Shown in pieces: positions 1-13,400 of a stretch of 64,000 nucleotides of DNA (its first letter is position 1; each line of letters starts with the position of its first letter). The notes under the pieces are model-generated. The model saw only the letters and a list, made by a program, of their open reading frames with translations. It had not been told where the DNA came from and searched no databases. The position numbers were made by a program, and so were the translations under genes. Source of the stretch: Melanocharis versteri (Eukaryota > Chordata > Aves > Passeriformes > Melanocharitidae); the NCBI GenBank assembly GCA_013397845.1, contig VZTG01010177.1, forward strand, positions 243,392-307,391. Reading direction: 5' to 3'.

Positions 1-969
1 ACTTTTTCATTTTGTATTGGCTACTGCTATAATACAGATTTTATTTTTATCAGCTGCTTCATGGAGTATCAAGGAACAGATGCTCCTCTGTTTCTGTTTA
101 TTTATAGGCTTTTCCACCAAAGATTTGTACTAAACTATTTTCACTGAAGGTTAGCACTATTTATTTTGACTATGGATTTCTTCCCCTAACTGCAACACAT
201 GGAAATCTTGCAAATATTGATGTCTCTGCTGTGACTCTCCCTATCAAGCTCCATAAGAAAAGGAATTGGTTCCTTCTTTATACTTTTCTTCTGTCAAGGC
301 AGATTTTTAAACAAAACAAAAAATTGTGTATCTGCAGCAGGCAAATAGGGAGAGACTCTTGACAACTCTTCACCATTAGCATAGCTAAGTCAACACAAAT
401 ATTGGGGCTAATTGCTACTAGGAATAATCTGACAGGAAGCAGGTAGGAACTGCTTCTTAAAGGCAAATAAAATGCTGAACCACATGCTCTCTCTCAAGTA
501 CCTGTACACCAGGTACATGGCACAGCCCCACCTAAACATAGCATGGTAGCTGAGAACCTAGGTGTGGAGAGGAGAACCTGAGTCGCAGGGAGAGGGTGTT
601 CTTACCCAAAAACATAAAAAATTCCCAGCAGAGCCAGGAAAGCAGCCAGATATCCTTTACCACAAAATAGCTTTTCCTCTCTGTGAAACAACTTCTTACA
701 ATGGCAATGTTTAAAATTTAAACATGTGAAAGCCCAGCTCCCAACTCCATAGCTTTTTTCTTTTCTCTCCATCCCTCTACGTACTGATGTCACCAAAGAA
801 AAGGAAGACATTTCATCCAGAACGGCATAAACTTGGACTAATCATTTTTTTAAGTGCAGGTTATTAGAGAATCAAAGTCACATTTAGCTTTCTTTTTTTA
901 GGGTACACATGCAAGTTGGCTTAAACATTTAGGATTTATTATTATTAGAGTTTTTAAGTGTCCTCCTTA

Positions 970-1030
970 AATTCAGATGTACAGCTCCCACTGACTTCAG
1001 TTTGATTTGTGGACGCTCAGTAGCTGCATG
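970..1030. repeat. Possible ancient amniote interspersed repeat fragment
   Basis: The stretch holds a 'cccactgacttcag' core followed by 'gctcag'. This resembles a phrase common in old amniote repeats. A similar core ('attgacttcaatggga') occurs near 4340. I cannot name the family from memory with certainty. Confidence 0.25.
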
Positions 1031-4000
1031 AGAGGAAAAATTTGAGATGGTCTTGTCTTACCAGGTGAACATCTGACATGGAGAGTCAGCTTACCATATG
1101 CACAAGGCTTCCCTTGAAATACCATTTTCCAGGTGCGAAAAAAGTGTCTATTTATGTCTTAGACTCACCTCAATTTAGCTTATAGTTCTAGAACTGTGCT
1201 TTTGTGCAATAAGCCAAAATGCTGCCAAAACCACAAAATATTCGGTTTAGCACAGGAAAAAAGGTTCATTTTGAATGATCAATGTGCAAGGAATGCACCA
1301 CTCATAACACTGAAGGACAACAATGTATAACTGAAGAACTGTGATGCTGAGGGCTCCCTTTATTTCTGAGGGACACAAAAATAAAAGGACATTCAAATTG
1401 ATGTTTTGCAGCCAGAAATGTCAGGGGATGAGCATGTGGCAATTCACACACGTGTTATCCAGTTATCTCTAATGTGATGGTACAGGAAACACAACTATGA
1501 AGAAAGTTTTAACCTTTCAAATGTCTCACTGTCCTTTCACTTTCTTTGTATCTTTCAACTCCTAGTTGTATTTCTCATAGCAAAGTACTCTTTCTCTTTT
1601 GTTTGGAGAACTAATATGACAAACGTCAGGGCCATACTTTCTAGACACTTACCAGATCATTAGACTAGCACGGATGTCTTTGCCAAGAGAACAGTTCAAT
1701 AACCCTTGGCCAGTCTGATGTCTCCCCTGATCAAACAACTCTTTTCATTTGGCTTTAAGGCAAATCCATACCTAAGCATAAGAACTCAAAATGGCATTCA
1801 GGTTGTTCTTGCTTTGGGCAGGCCCTGCAGCCAGAGCAGTATCTTTCTTTGATCATAAATCAGGCAGCTCACACTCCACAGCCATGTGCAGCTCCATGCA
1901 AAGAATGACTTCATTTGCAAGCAAACAAGGATGTGAGGTTTTGCCCATAATTCAGTATGAACAACTACCAGGAAGCAGCTACTAGCTTATGCAGTTATAA
2001 ATGTCTTGCTTTGGAAATGAATTAAAAACAAATGTTTGCTGCCTTTGAACTGCCAGCCTCAGGTCTATGATTCAAGATTCTCTCTTACCTGGCCATTTTT
2101 AGACACATCTCTAACATAGGGCTTCATATTGGCCCAAACCTCACAGCCCTTTGACAATACTTGCTGCTGGGACAGGAAGATGTGACCAGTGCCAATTCAG
2201 CTAGCACAGCACTGGCACCCTGCATGAAACCTCCATTTCAAAGGGAAGGGCACTACAGACCAAGACCTCACTTTCAGTCCAGTGTCCTTGTCCCCAGCAG
2301 TGCCTCTGAAAGCAGCAAGAGAGACAACAACCTCATTTGCTGGGGGCAGCTATTGCATCTTGGCACAAACTGCTGTTTCTTCACGATATGGCAGAACTTC
2401 TGTTCCAAAATCCAGAACCCCAGCATGTCAAGCTGGGACTAGTTCAGTTTCAGCACTGCTGTTCTGCAGAGCTCCTAACCAACTCCCAAGCACACCACCA
2501 GCTTTCACCCTTTTCCTAAGATGATTGATACAAGCTGAGTATGGCAGACAAAAGAGCTCCATTCCCTGTCACACAGCAAATCAAACCCGCCTACTCTGCC
2601 ACTGTTTTACTGATAAGGATTTTTTTCCCAACCCTTTTACTACATAGACCCTTGATGTCTTCATTTAGCCCCAGCATACCAGAAAATAACCTTCAGATCT
2701 AACAACCCATTCCCACTGAATTCGTTGAACCCTGGCTTTTGATATGCAACTTACTCCAAAATGAAGTTTACACCCTTTACTCAGCTCCTTGTAACCCTAG
2801 CAATCATTTCAATTACCTCACCCAGAAGCCTTAAAGTATATACTGCAGTTATCACTTTTTTTTGATTCCACAAAATTTTAAGAGAATTCAGTTACAAGTC
2901 TTTTTCACAGTTTAATTCCCAATTCGATTGGCGGGAAAAAAAAAAAAACAAGAAAACAAAACAGCAAGGCTCTATGGTAATACACACATGAAACTTTTGT
3001 TTAAAAAGAAAATGTAAACCAAAAAAAAGATGTGACATGATGTTTTGGTTTTGTTTTTTTTTTCTTAGGAGGAACATGAATGAAAATAGGTATGAGGATT
3101 TAACAACATAAATTAATCTGCTGAAAAAAGCTCAGACAAGGTTCATAAACTGTACGTTTTGCAAAGATAGCGCATAAAGCACAACAAGGTACATTAGATG
3201 ATGACACATGACAGCTGGGATTCACCAGATCTTAACCATAAGCTCTTGCATACATTCCTAAGTCAGAAGCCTGCCCAGTGCTAGCTCTTCTTACAGTCAG
3301 TAGAGAAAACAGATGCTTTCAGAGGGCACTGCAGCCTAGCCAAGAGGTGCTCCTGCTGACCAGGAAAAGGGAGATGACAGCATAACTATGCATGCCCAGT
3401 ATGTAGGCTTCTAAATCACATGCCACCTTTGAAAACAAAAATTAGGTGTAATGAACACAGAACTAATTCCAAACAAGTTTTAATGCTAAATCATCAGCTG
3501 AGTCTAGCAGCTACCCCACTGTTACAACCAAAAATTTGTGTTTATTCTGAAATCAGAAGACCTCTCTTGTGTTTTTCACCCTCCATGTAATTTAAAGGCT
3601 TGAGATATTTATTACTAAATTACAGATTAATAAACAGTTTCTCCTGAAAAAATTAAAAAATATTTTAATAATGAGGTCACTTTTGATAAATCACACAACT
3701 ACAACTTACTGGCTTTAACAAAACATGTCACAAAATCTTGAGAAATATCCATGCTTTATAGACTTCTCACTAATTCTCCAGAGTTCACATTAATGTCACC
3801 CTAATATAATATCACTTTAAGCCAAGACAACGACAAAACAGGCCCCCCTTCTGTTTTCTTTGGGAACTGTTAAGGCATTCTGAAGGTGTGGGAGGTGATG
3901 ACAACTCTAGTCTTTGAAAGAAATTAAAGTAATCAACTCTTTCAAACGGAGTGGGATTGTAAAAAGCAGTCTGGGTCAGATCAACAAACTCTGAATATTC

Positions 4001-7000
4001 TGCATACTCAGACTCATTTTAAGCCTGAAAAGTAAAACAACTGCCTTCTGTAGAGTCATGTTTATTCTTAATGATTACAGACCTTTTCACCCCAGCTTGT
4101 TTACCATTTGTGTTATTCCAGTAAATAAAAGATAAACTGCTCAGATGCAGTAGCTGGGATCCACAGTGTTTTCACAGGTAGCATAGAGCCTCTACTAACG
4201 CTTTTTAAAGTGTTTTAACAAAAAGGGAAGTCTTTAAATACGTCAGTCAGTGAAGCGATTTGGAGTGAGCGCATTGTATCTCTCAAGAACGCTGCAGACT
4301 GCCTAGCACAGCTGCCTAACCACACTTACTGAGAATTTCCATTGACTTCAATGGGAACGTGAATGGCATTAACAACTAGCTGCAAATGTGATCTGTAAAC
4401 GTGTCTGCCTCTCCTTGAACTGCACCAGTTCTGTGAGCCATTTTTCACTTTGTATTCTACACCTCTATTTTTAACTGAGCATGAAAACTGAGATAGGATG
4501 AAATCAGAACTATTAAGGAAATATTATTTAAGAAAGATAAAATTAAGGAAGAAATATATAAAAATCTAAAAAATTCGCTCAGCACATACATGCAGCCATC
4601 TTCCTGCTGCTCTACAGCCCTCCTAAGACCTGCACAACCTACACAGTCTGTGAAGGACACTGAACATCCCACTATGAATGCAGGCAGCATTAAAATCGTC
4701 CTGCCAGAGATTACCCCAGGCCAGATCCTGCCTGAGTGACTTCCAGGGAATACCCTCTCAGGCACAAAAACCCATAAGGGATTTTGCTGGAAAGGTAATT
4801 ACAGCTTCTCAGCCTTGTGCAGAATGCAGGAGGTACAGCCCGCCCCAGATCTGCACTCCCAGCAGGCGAGTCAGTAGCATATCCCTGACAGCGTTTGATG
4901 AGAAAGCCAGAACACCCTCACAAGCTCTGAAAGAAAATCTGTTCCCTGATGCACAAAGGAAAGAAAAACTCCAGGTGCAGAAGGCTACATGAGCAGTAAA
5001 TTCAACCATGTTTTACTGTGCGTTTTCTATCCATCCCTACAGAGACACCAGCAGCTGCCCTGCTCCCGCTCGTCTGGTGCTGCAGGTGCCCAGACAGCAG
5101 CTCACCTTTAAAGAGGATTGCAAACCTAAGCCAGGAGAGCAGCTAAGCCACAGCTGACAGAAAGGGTGAAAGCATAACGCGGTCAGCTCAGCACCTCCTG
5201 TATTCCTAATACAAAGTGTTCTGCTGACACCGACCTATTTACAGCCCCCACCTTTATGCAGTGCAGCTGGATGAGCATGAACTCAGCGAAGCCACATTTA
5301 CCAGCAACCAGCCCTGTGCCCTTCAACATCTCCCTTCAATAAAGGGAACACGACATGAACGGCTTTTGATAAAAACTGGTGTTTGCTTAAACCTCGAGCA
5401 CACAAATTAGGCTTGCTCTCTAATATCTAGATTTAATAACAAGCTCTTGCCACATGCAACTGGAATTAATGCTTTGCAAATATGGGAAACATCAACAGGT
5501 CCAATCAAAGAGCTCACAAGATTTTTATGTGCAGATTTGGAGCGTAAGGGAAAGAAGCTTTAGAAGATCAAGTGCAATTAACTGTAGATAATGAAGTTAG
5601 AAGAGCTGTACCTGATGACATCACCATAACCAAGAGACAAGCTGTGTGCTTTGACATCACCAGTGACACAACACCCTGCCACCAACCCCAGCACTGTGCT
5701 CACCCACCTGAAGCAGGGCAGCCCAGAAGACCCACAGGTGACATCCAGTGGTGTCTCCACTCAGGCTGCCACGCTACAGCAACACAGCTGATTCCTGCCC
5801 ATGCTGGGCTGAAACCTCGGCACGTTTGCTCGTTCTTCCTCCTGCTCTCTCTCTTGAAAAAGAGCAGCACTTGCTCGTGGTTCTTTTAAATGGCTGCAGA
5901 GTCATTTACATTACAGTAAATCAAGAAATATTTTAAAATGGGTTTTGTGCAACAGTGACGAACACATTATGAGAAACAATTTTTCTCCCTGTAAATTCAT
6001 CAGCTTTACTTATTGCAACTTCTTACCACTGAAAGTACCAGCTGACATGGCTGGTGCCACAGCTGAATACAGGAGCACTTCACTGACAGAATAAAAACCT
6101 GTCTGTATTAGCAGACAGACCTTGGATTTCTCCATTTATCAATATAGAGCCATGATTTTCACTTCTCTCTTAGTCGCCCTCTAATTATTTTTTTGCAAGA
6201 GGAAATGGTTTTAGCACTGCAGGGCTGGGATGTGAGAAACTGAGAGCCTCACATCTGGGGGCTTTGGAGGGGTGAGTAGAGGAGCTACAATTCGGGAAGC
6301 CTAGAAGCTTATTTAGGCTCAGTGCCAGCAGTGACCAGCCCAACTCATTTCCTCACTCTGCCAAGTGGAGTCTTTGATAAAGTGATGGGTCCATGGATTA
6401 TTGTAGCTGAGTTGCACCTCATAAAATTGACTGAAGTCACACCCACAGGGCCCTGCAAATGTTCCAAGTCACACACAGTGTGCTCCTGCCTCACCAGTTC
6501 ATGATGCTTTGTTGTTTGAAACTGCAAAATCCAAGGTAAGTAATTTTCTAGAAAATCAGTTGTCTCACTCAACTACAAATTAACCATTTCCTTCTATTTT
6601 CTATTCTATTCCTTCTGAAATATTTTTAAAGTTGCTTGTGGGGAAAAGAATAAACAATAAAATCATCAACATTCTGTTCAACAGAACACCAGATATCCAA
6701 AGCAAGAGCCTATTTTCTCTCTCAGGAGTAGTCAGTATTCTCCTGCACCTCAACTAAGGCAAAATATTGCTTAGTCTGTCCCAGAAAAAAAAATAAATCT
6801 GTGCTTTACCATCAAATGTCCTGTTTTCCCTTCGTCCACCATCAGCTTCACACAACCTCTTTATCCTCATTTTATCTGACCTTGCTGTCCACTGCCTTCC
6901 GTCAACTTTGCCAATTTTTGGTGAGCACAGGGAAAAAACTGTATTTTCTCATGAAATCAAAGCTACTCTAAAACATTTTGATTGCTTCCAGTCTATGTTC

Positions 7001-7928
7001 ATGCAACACCTTCTACACGTAACCACTGACACAGTCTCATTCAAGTCTTCCTCTGCCTTCACTGCCTTGTCCTCAGAGACTCAAAGTGAGGTTTTCTGCC
7101 TTGGTATAAAACTTGATAAAGTTCAAATGTCTTCATCTCCGGGTTGTGCTTTTCCTTACTTGAGGGCTTCTTTCCCATCAATGATTGCAGACTCTAATCT
7201 CCCATACAAGTGCACTATCAGCCTAAAGAAATTGTTGCCACAAAAAAATCCCAAACAAACATTTAAAAACACCCAAAAAATAAAAAACCACCACAAAATG
7301 CACAAAATGACAAATATTAGCCCAAACGCTATTTGGCATGAAGCACAGTTGAAGCATAGGTAGTGTGGTGCTCAAGTCTGCAGAGAAAGCAGCACATTCT
7401 CTAAATGTTTAATGCAGCATCAGAAACTTTAGGCAGTCTCCCGCTTCTGGCACTTATCATGTCCCTGGGAAGAGCTCAGTGAAGGCTCAGCTCACAGTGT
7501 CCAAGTGACTAATTTGGGTTTCTGAGATTTGCAAAGACACTTTGTATGATTAAGCAAGAAACCAGACCGGCTCATATGAAGTTATTCTGACTTCCAATGA
7601 GTACCAGGACTTTAACAAAATCCTCCTAATGAATATTTACCCCAGGAAAAAAGAGGCCTTTACGATTTGTTCCAGCTTCTTCATTCACTGAGGATTTTCT
7701 CCAGTTGCTCTGGAGGTCTAAAGCACATTTCTGAAGTTTTCCTATTCCTCTTAAGTATTTTTTTTCAAACATTGCACATATATTACAAATTAATTTTCAA
7801 AAACATCTGATACTCTAAAATTGAAGTTGATTTATACACCTGCATACAATCAAGTGCATTCACACAAGGCTACACAGCCACGCAATACATGCGATTATGC
7901 AATGGTTGCATGTACATGCAGTATTTGA

Positions 7929-7968
7929 TTTACTCAGTACAAAGCCTCTTTACTCAGTACAAAGAGTC
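7929..7968. repeat. Tandem duplication, 20-bp unit x2
   Basis: Two adjacent 20-base copies of 'tttactcagtacaaag' plus four bases, differing only near the end of the unit (cctc versus agtc). A local slippage duplication with no evident function. Confidence 0.85.
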
Positions 7969-9839
7969 TTTACTGATGCTCTGCTGACACTTTCCTGATC
8001 CATTTTGTCATCAACTTGCTCACTAAGTGAACAAAAACATTTTTTTTGTTTCACAGCTGTTCACTAGATGATTCAGGTATCATCCCTGTGTACTCATCAG
8101 CCTTCTAGAAGCTCACTACAGACCGTAGTTCTATGAACCACAGCATATATTTTGTTCATACTTCTCTACATTTAAAAAATAAACCCTGTGACACACAGGA
8201 TGTCTTGCAGGAATAGATTATGTTCAGACTTCAGACTATGTTACAACTTTTTGGCTGTCTGGGAAAAATGAAAAGTAACTATATGATGACGATAAATATA
8301 ATGATGATAAATCAGATTTTGATCCTGCAAGCTTTACCACACAAAATATCGTTATTCTGGTTGTTGCCCTGGGAATCAAGCATGGATGCTCAGAGTGAGC
8401 AAGGTTCCCCCTTCAGGTATGAGCAGAATCAGTCTCACATTTCCTGCCAAGGCTGGTACAAGGCTCCACTTCTTTTACTGCACAGCGTAAAAAAGCTCCC
8501 ATAGAAAAATAAACAGTGCTACCTTTTACCACACAGTAGAAGAAAGAGCACATTTTTAAGAAGAAAACACCTCTAATGGAACCATTGGCACAATATATAG
8601 GTGCTTAGGCTCTGTAACAAAGAAGCAGGGGTGGTATCAATGCTTTTACAGTTCTTTCTAAGGAGTGCAAGGGTAACTATGCATGAGTTCTGTCTTGCTG
8701 CCCTTCCCAAAAAGATCCCGAGTTTCCCCCATGTGCCACTGCAGAGAGTAGTAGCTCTCCACTTTTTGAGAAATGTTCAGAACCTCACAGAATGAAAGTG
8801 AGGATTGAAATAAAACAATGAATTTGCTCTGGTTCAAACCCTGGTTAATCCCCTTCAAAAACCAGCATTTTCAGCATCCACCACTAAAGACTGCCAGGAC
8901 TCATCACATTCCCTGACACCTGATTTGACATTGCAACATGTGGCATTTTTGTCTATAGGGCTCCCTTAGTAAGGGGCCGAGCACATTCCAGGAAATGTTT
9001 GACACTGTCTATAGTTTGTATGTGGATGCAATCCATAGGAATTCTATTTTGCAGTTTGTTCGTCATATACTGCTGGATTCCCTCTTGCTTGGGCTCAATG
9101 ACAAACCCTTTCTCACGTCACTGACACCAAGAGAAGTGTGTCTCCAGGAAGAGGCATAGCCCCATCTCAGACCGCACAGTGAGCTCTTTTCGTCCCTTTC
9201 AGCTGGCTTGACACAACAGTCACGTAAATGAGCTACAGGAACTATTCCCTGGCAGCAACACGAAATCCCAGTGATAACTGTTATCATTCTAGTGTGCAAA
9301 TTACACAGCGGCAATAGATTCATTCTCAGCTTCAGGATCCAAACCCCCTCTTATCAAGATGGCAACACACCACAAAGAAATTTTTTCAAATTTCACCGCA
9401 ATCCCTACATTTTTCATTCCAAGACAATGCTTTGCTACCCTGCCTCCCTCCTACATCCTCATGTCCAATATCCTGTAACCCCCAAGTTCCATCTGTAGCC
9501 CTAACATTAAGTCTCTTGAGGATACAAAACAAGGCTATATTCAGGTCATAAAGAATATTAAGCACTAATTGTATTGGCCAAATCCCCGGAGAGCCACAGA
9601 AGCCACACCTCCACCTAAAAGTCACGGACTCCCAGACCTGTGCCGTAACCCAGCGAGGGAAATGTGAGGACATGACTGCAGGAGGCTGATGGCTGGGCCA
9701 AAGGCACCGAGCAGCTTTCACGGATAAGCCCATTCACGCAGAGACATCAGCGACACTATCGATTCTAACATCGGAAACAATGAAACAGACACGGTCGTAG
9801 GTGTAATACAAGTGCACGGCATCAATCGCATTCCCTTTG

Positions 9840-10420
9840 ATAAAAACGTCCCGAGCTCTAAGGACGCGCAAGCACGCGTCCCGAGGCAGCCGTGCCGGCG
9901 GTGGGTGACACGTCCCCGGGGACAGCCCGGCCGTGCACGCCGCTCCCGCGGCCACGCTCCCGCCTCACGCCGCTCCCCGGGCGCTGCGGTTCGCGCGGGG
10001 AAGGGCGGCCAGCGCCTGNNNNNNNNNNNNNNNNNNNNNNNNNNNNNNNNNNNNNNNNNNNNNNNNNNNNNNNNNNNNNNNNNNNNNNNNNNNNNNNNNN
10101 NNNNNNNNNNNNNNNNNNNNNNNNNNNNNNNNNNNNNNNNNNNNNNNNNNNNNNNNNNNNNNNNNNNNNNNNNNNNNNNNNNNNNNNNNNNNNCGGGGGG
10201 CGGCGGGGCGGGGCCGCTCCGCCCCGATCCGCGTCCCGAGCGCTCGCGGGGAGGGCGGGGGCCGCGGGAGCATCATGCGGGAGAAAGCCGCCGGAGCTGT
10301 CGGCGTTAAGCAGATGCGAAAAAAGCGCTGCGAGAATCCGGGTGCGCGTTTTCCGCACCGCCTCATCGTTTTATGCGGTCCCAGCGGGTTAGCCCGCTGC
10401 CACGAACGTAAAGTAACAGA
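9840..10420 (-). promoter_or_regulatory. CpG island, candidate CPE promoter/first exon region
   Basis: GC content and CpG density rise sharply against AT-rich flanks, with many Sp1-like GGGCGG boxes next to the gap. On the minus strand a TATA-like 'cataaaa' lies at about 10369-10375. By established amniote gene order (KLHL2, MSMO1, CPE all in one direction), the next gene downstream of MSMO1 is CPE, whose GC-rich first exon would lie here on the minus strand. No frame flanking the gap matches carboxypeptidase E, so the exon must be in the gap, or this island belongs to another transcript. The direction is inferred from synteny only. Confidence 0.42.
10019..10193. other. Assembly gap (175 N)
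   Basis: A run of 175 unknown bases inside the CpG island. The flanks are extremely GC-rich, which explains sequencing dropout. Its true length may differ. Open frames spanning it are artefacts. Confidence 0.98.
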
Positions 10421-13400
10421 GTGCTCCATGAATGATTCAGTACTATTGCAGGGCAACACAAATGCGTTTGATTGACAGCGAAAACTAGAGACCGTCATCT
10501 GTAGGGTCGCTTTGCTCCTCATTTATGAGGCCTCTTTGCTGCATCACAGACAGGAAAAGACAGAGCAAGACAGTTTCTGACACTGACAGTACTTAGAGAG
10601 CACGCCCCAGTCCGTTCGAAGCCGATGCTCGTGTGAAGAACTATTCTCCATATATTAATAAATAGTTTCTTCTAGACCGCAGATACTCCAGGACTTTCTG
10701 AAGCTGTGTTTTTTTTCAACTTGTCTTCATAGGCATAGCTGTTTGTATTATGTTGAAACAGCCTGTAAAGGACGAGTGCTAAAAACAAAAGGCTAAATGC
10801 TAAAGACCAACTTCCATATGAGGTTGTTGATTTGGGCGTTGGGGGTCTTTTTTGCTTGCTTGATTTTTTTTTTTTTTTAAGGACACAAAGGCTTGCTGTA
10901 AAATTTTGAGAGGTTCAAAATTTTGAAAAGTACACATCCAATTCATCCTTCTACAAACAGAATTTTGTCCTCAATAATTTAATGCATGTTCATTCTGGTC
11001 TTCTAATTTAAAAGATGAGCCTGTATAACACCCCCTTTTATCACCAATTAATGCTGAATCAATTTTCAGGAAGATTTTTTTAATCATCCTTGGTGCTATT
11101 ATGGATATGTTCCTAAATTCTGGGTGTCAACTTCAAATAAGATGATAATGGACACAATCTCTTCTAGGAGAACGTTTTCACTGATCTTTGGTGATATACC
11201 AGCTCAGAAAGTGATCCAGCATCTGAAATACAGACCTGAATGTCAGTCCTGAATTATTTGATGTGTTTCTTCATAGCAAGAACCAAAGTTCAGCCCTTCC
11301 AGTTCTCACCATCTTTCAAAGCCAACTGGGTTCAGAAGCTGCCCTACCCAGTTTAATTCCAGGCTTACAAGTAGGCGACCACATGCAAAGGCACCTTTAG
11401 AGCACTTTTTGGGGCCTTCAACTCTTCATTCTTACTGCTAGAAAATTTTCGGAGATGCTTGTCATAGCATATCCCATTAGCTCTGAGGTTATCACAACGC
11501 AAATTTGTTTTAAGTGTTTTGCAAGACGTGGATGTAGAGAGACTCCTTGAGATGGTGTTTTCTCTGACCAAAGTCACTGTTGGAATTTAGGATCACAAAA
11601 GCGCTCTCTCTCTGATTCCTCCCCTTCCTAACAGCATTAATTGGACTACATTAAAAAATTTGTTTATGACATCACACTGCTTTAGAATTATGTGCAACAC
11701 GTGCAGCCCTCTCAGTGCTCCAAACGGAACAGCAGATAATGGTAGCTGACCTAGCATTCCAAAGATTCACGTTCTTTGGCAGTTTTGTTGGCTACATTAA
11801 TCACAGGCTAAATATTCCTTGTTTTCTTCATCACTTTTCCTTGCACTCAATATACAAAATAAACAATTCTGCTGATGCTGATTACATTATCATTTGCTGG
11901 GAGAACTTTCTGATCCAAAAAGCCTCCCCTTTGTTCTTTGTAGCAACTGTCATTGGCTTCTCTTCTAATTTATTTGACCAAAATAAATGGGAAATCATCT
12001 ATTTATTTTCATCTCCTCAAGCAGTAAGTTATTATTCATCTACATAAAAGTAGTCTCACAACTAGATCTGAATGGATTTACTTTTGTTTTCGTACTTATT
12101 TACCCCCACTCTTAAAAAAATTAAGAGAATGTGTTTTTATAAAAACATATGCATATCTTGTGTAAAGCAGAGTGATTTGTATATTCTCAAATATTTAATT
12201 TTGAGCTCACAAATACTAATTTATTTTTTAATAAGGGATTAAAAAACAATGTTTAAATTCTCAGACATCTTAGGAGCATATGCAGAACTGAGTAGGAGGA
12301 ATAAATTTATGTCTTCCCTTGTATCTAATCCTTTCTCCTATTTTCCACAGTTCAGGGATGATTATCTTCAAAGGCCAAATTTCCTTGTAATATGGAAAAA
12401 GTTTTGGCACTTGCCTTAGTCTCAGAGAAATACTCCAACTCCAAGGGCATTGCCAGCCTATAAGCACAACCAGGCACCTGGGCTTGGCCTTGTAAGCTGG
12501 TTATACTACTGAGAGCAGTGAGTAGAGCACAAGTGCTCCAGGAAACCTACTGATCAGCAGATTTTAAATCTGCTTTACCCGTCTATTATATCTGAATATG
12601 ATACAGCAAATAGTAAGTTATATTTCGCCAACAGACACAGCCTAAATAACTTGGTAATTACAAAAAAATGTCATTACCATTTCCAAAAGTACTTATTTAT
12701 AGACAAATCTGCATGTACACAAAAAATACATATAGTAGTCATATATATTTACAGATTACTTCATTCCTTTGGCCAAACAGAATTTGCTGATTCAAATTTT
12801 CCAATACTTTTGACTTGCCTGAATCTTTTTCAGCAAATCATTATTCACCAGGAAGCATATAAATATATTTTCCAAAATAAACGCACACTCACAGAATTTT
12901 GCTTACAAGACCTGAGTCTTTGCACATTTTTTTCGTGTTACAAGACAAACAGGCTAAGGCAACTATTTTCTTTTATTACTCAGAAAGATAACCCTAAATT
13001 TATATCCATTACAAACAACTGAAGTACATTAGGAACATCAGAAATCCTAAAAACACTCTATGATGGAGAGCAGATATTTACATGATTAATAACAAACTAC
13101 TGCTAACACACCATGGAAACACTAAACTTCTCTGGTTTATATTCGGAAAGAAGTGTTAATGCTAGGAATAAAATAACTCCAATCAATTTAAAAGAGAGAA
13201 CAGTTGATCTCAGTGTTGACAAATTACCAGGCAAGGAGATAGACATAACTGTAGCTGTAAGAAGATTTTACAAAACTTATCAGAATGTTGATTATATTCC
13301 CATATACTACACCTGGCAGCTGTGGTCACTTGAAGCTATGTCTTCAAGACAGAAGCATCTATTACCAACCTTCAAATTGCCTTGCACAACTCAGGGGCTG

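Larger units (their letters stand above)
1..9800. other. Region without recognisable exons (possible CPE intron 1)
   Basis: I see no conserved coding exon in either strand. Open frames here are short and have no family resemblance. The sequence is AT-rich with A- or T-rich runs and a few short repeats. If the CpG island at about 10 kb is the CPE promoter, as gene order in other amniotes suggests, this would be the start of the long CPE first intron. That placement is inference; no CPE exon was recognised. Confidence 0.4.

Noticed and set aside
6908..7363. Plus-strand 151-residue frame, the longest gap-free one outside MSMO1
   Set aside because: The sequence is low-complexity, ends in a Lys/Asn-rich run from an A-rich tract, and shows no domain, splice context or family similarity.
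8279..8316. atgatgacgataaatataatgatgataaatc, which looked like a C/D snoRNA box C
   Set aside because: No properly spaced D box, terminal stem or guide region was found. It is a simple ATGATG-rich stretch.
9812..10522. Several 165-185 residue open frames on both strands across the N gap
   Set aside because: About a third to two fifths of each is unknown sequence, and the flanking residues are arginine/proline/glycine-rich CpG-island translation with no family resemblance.
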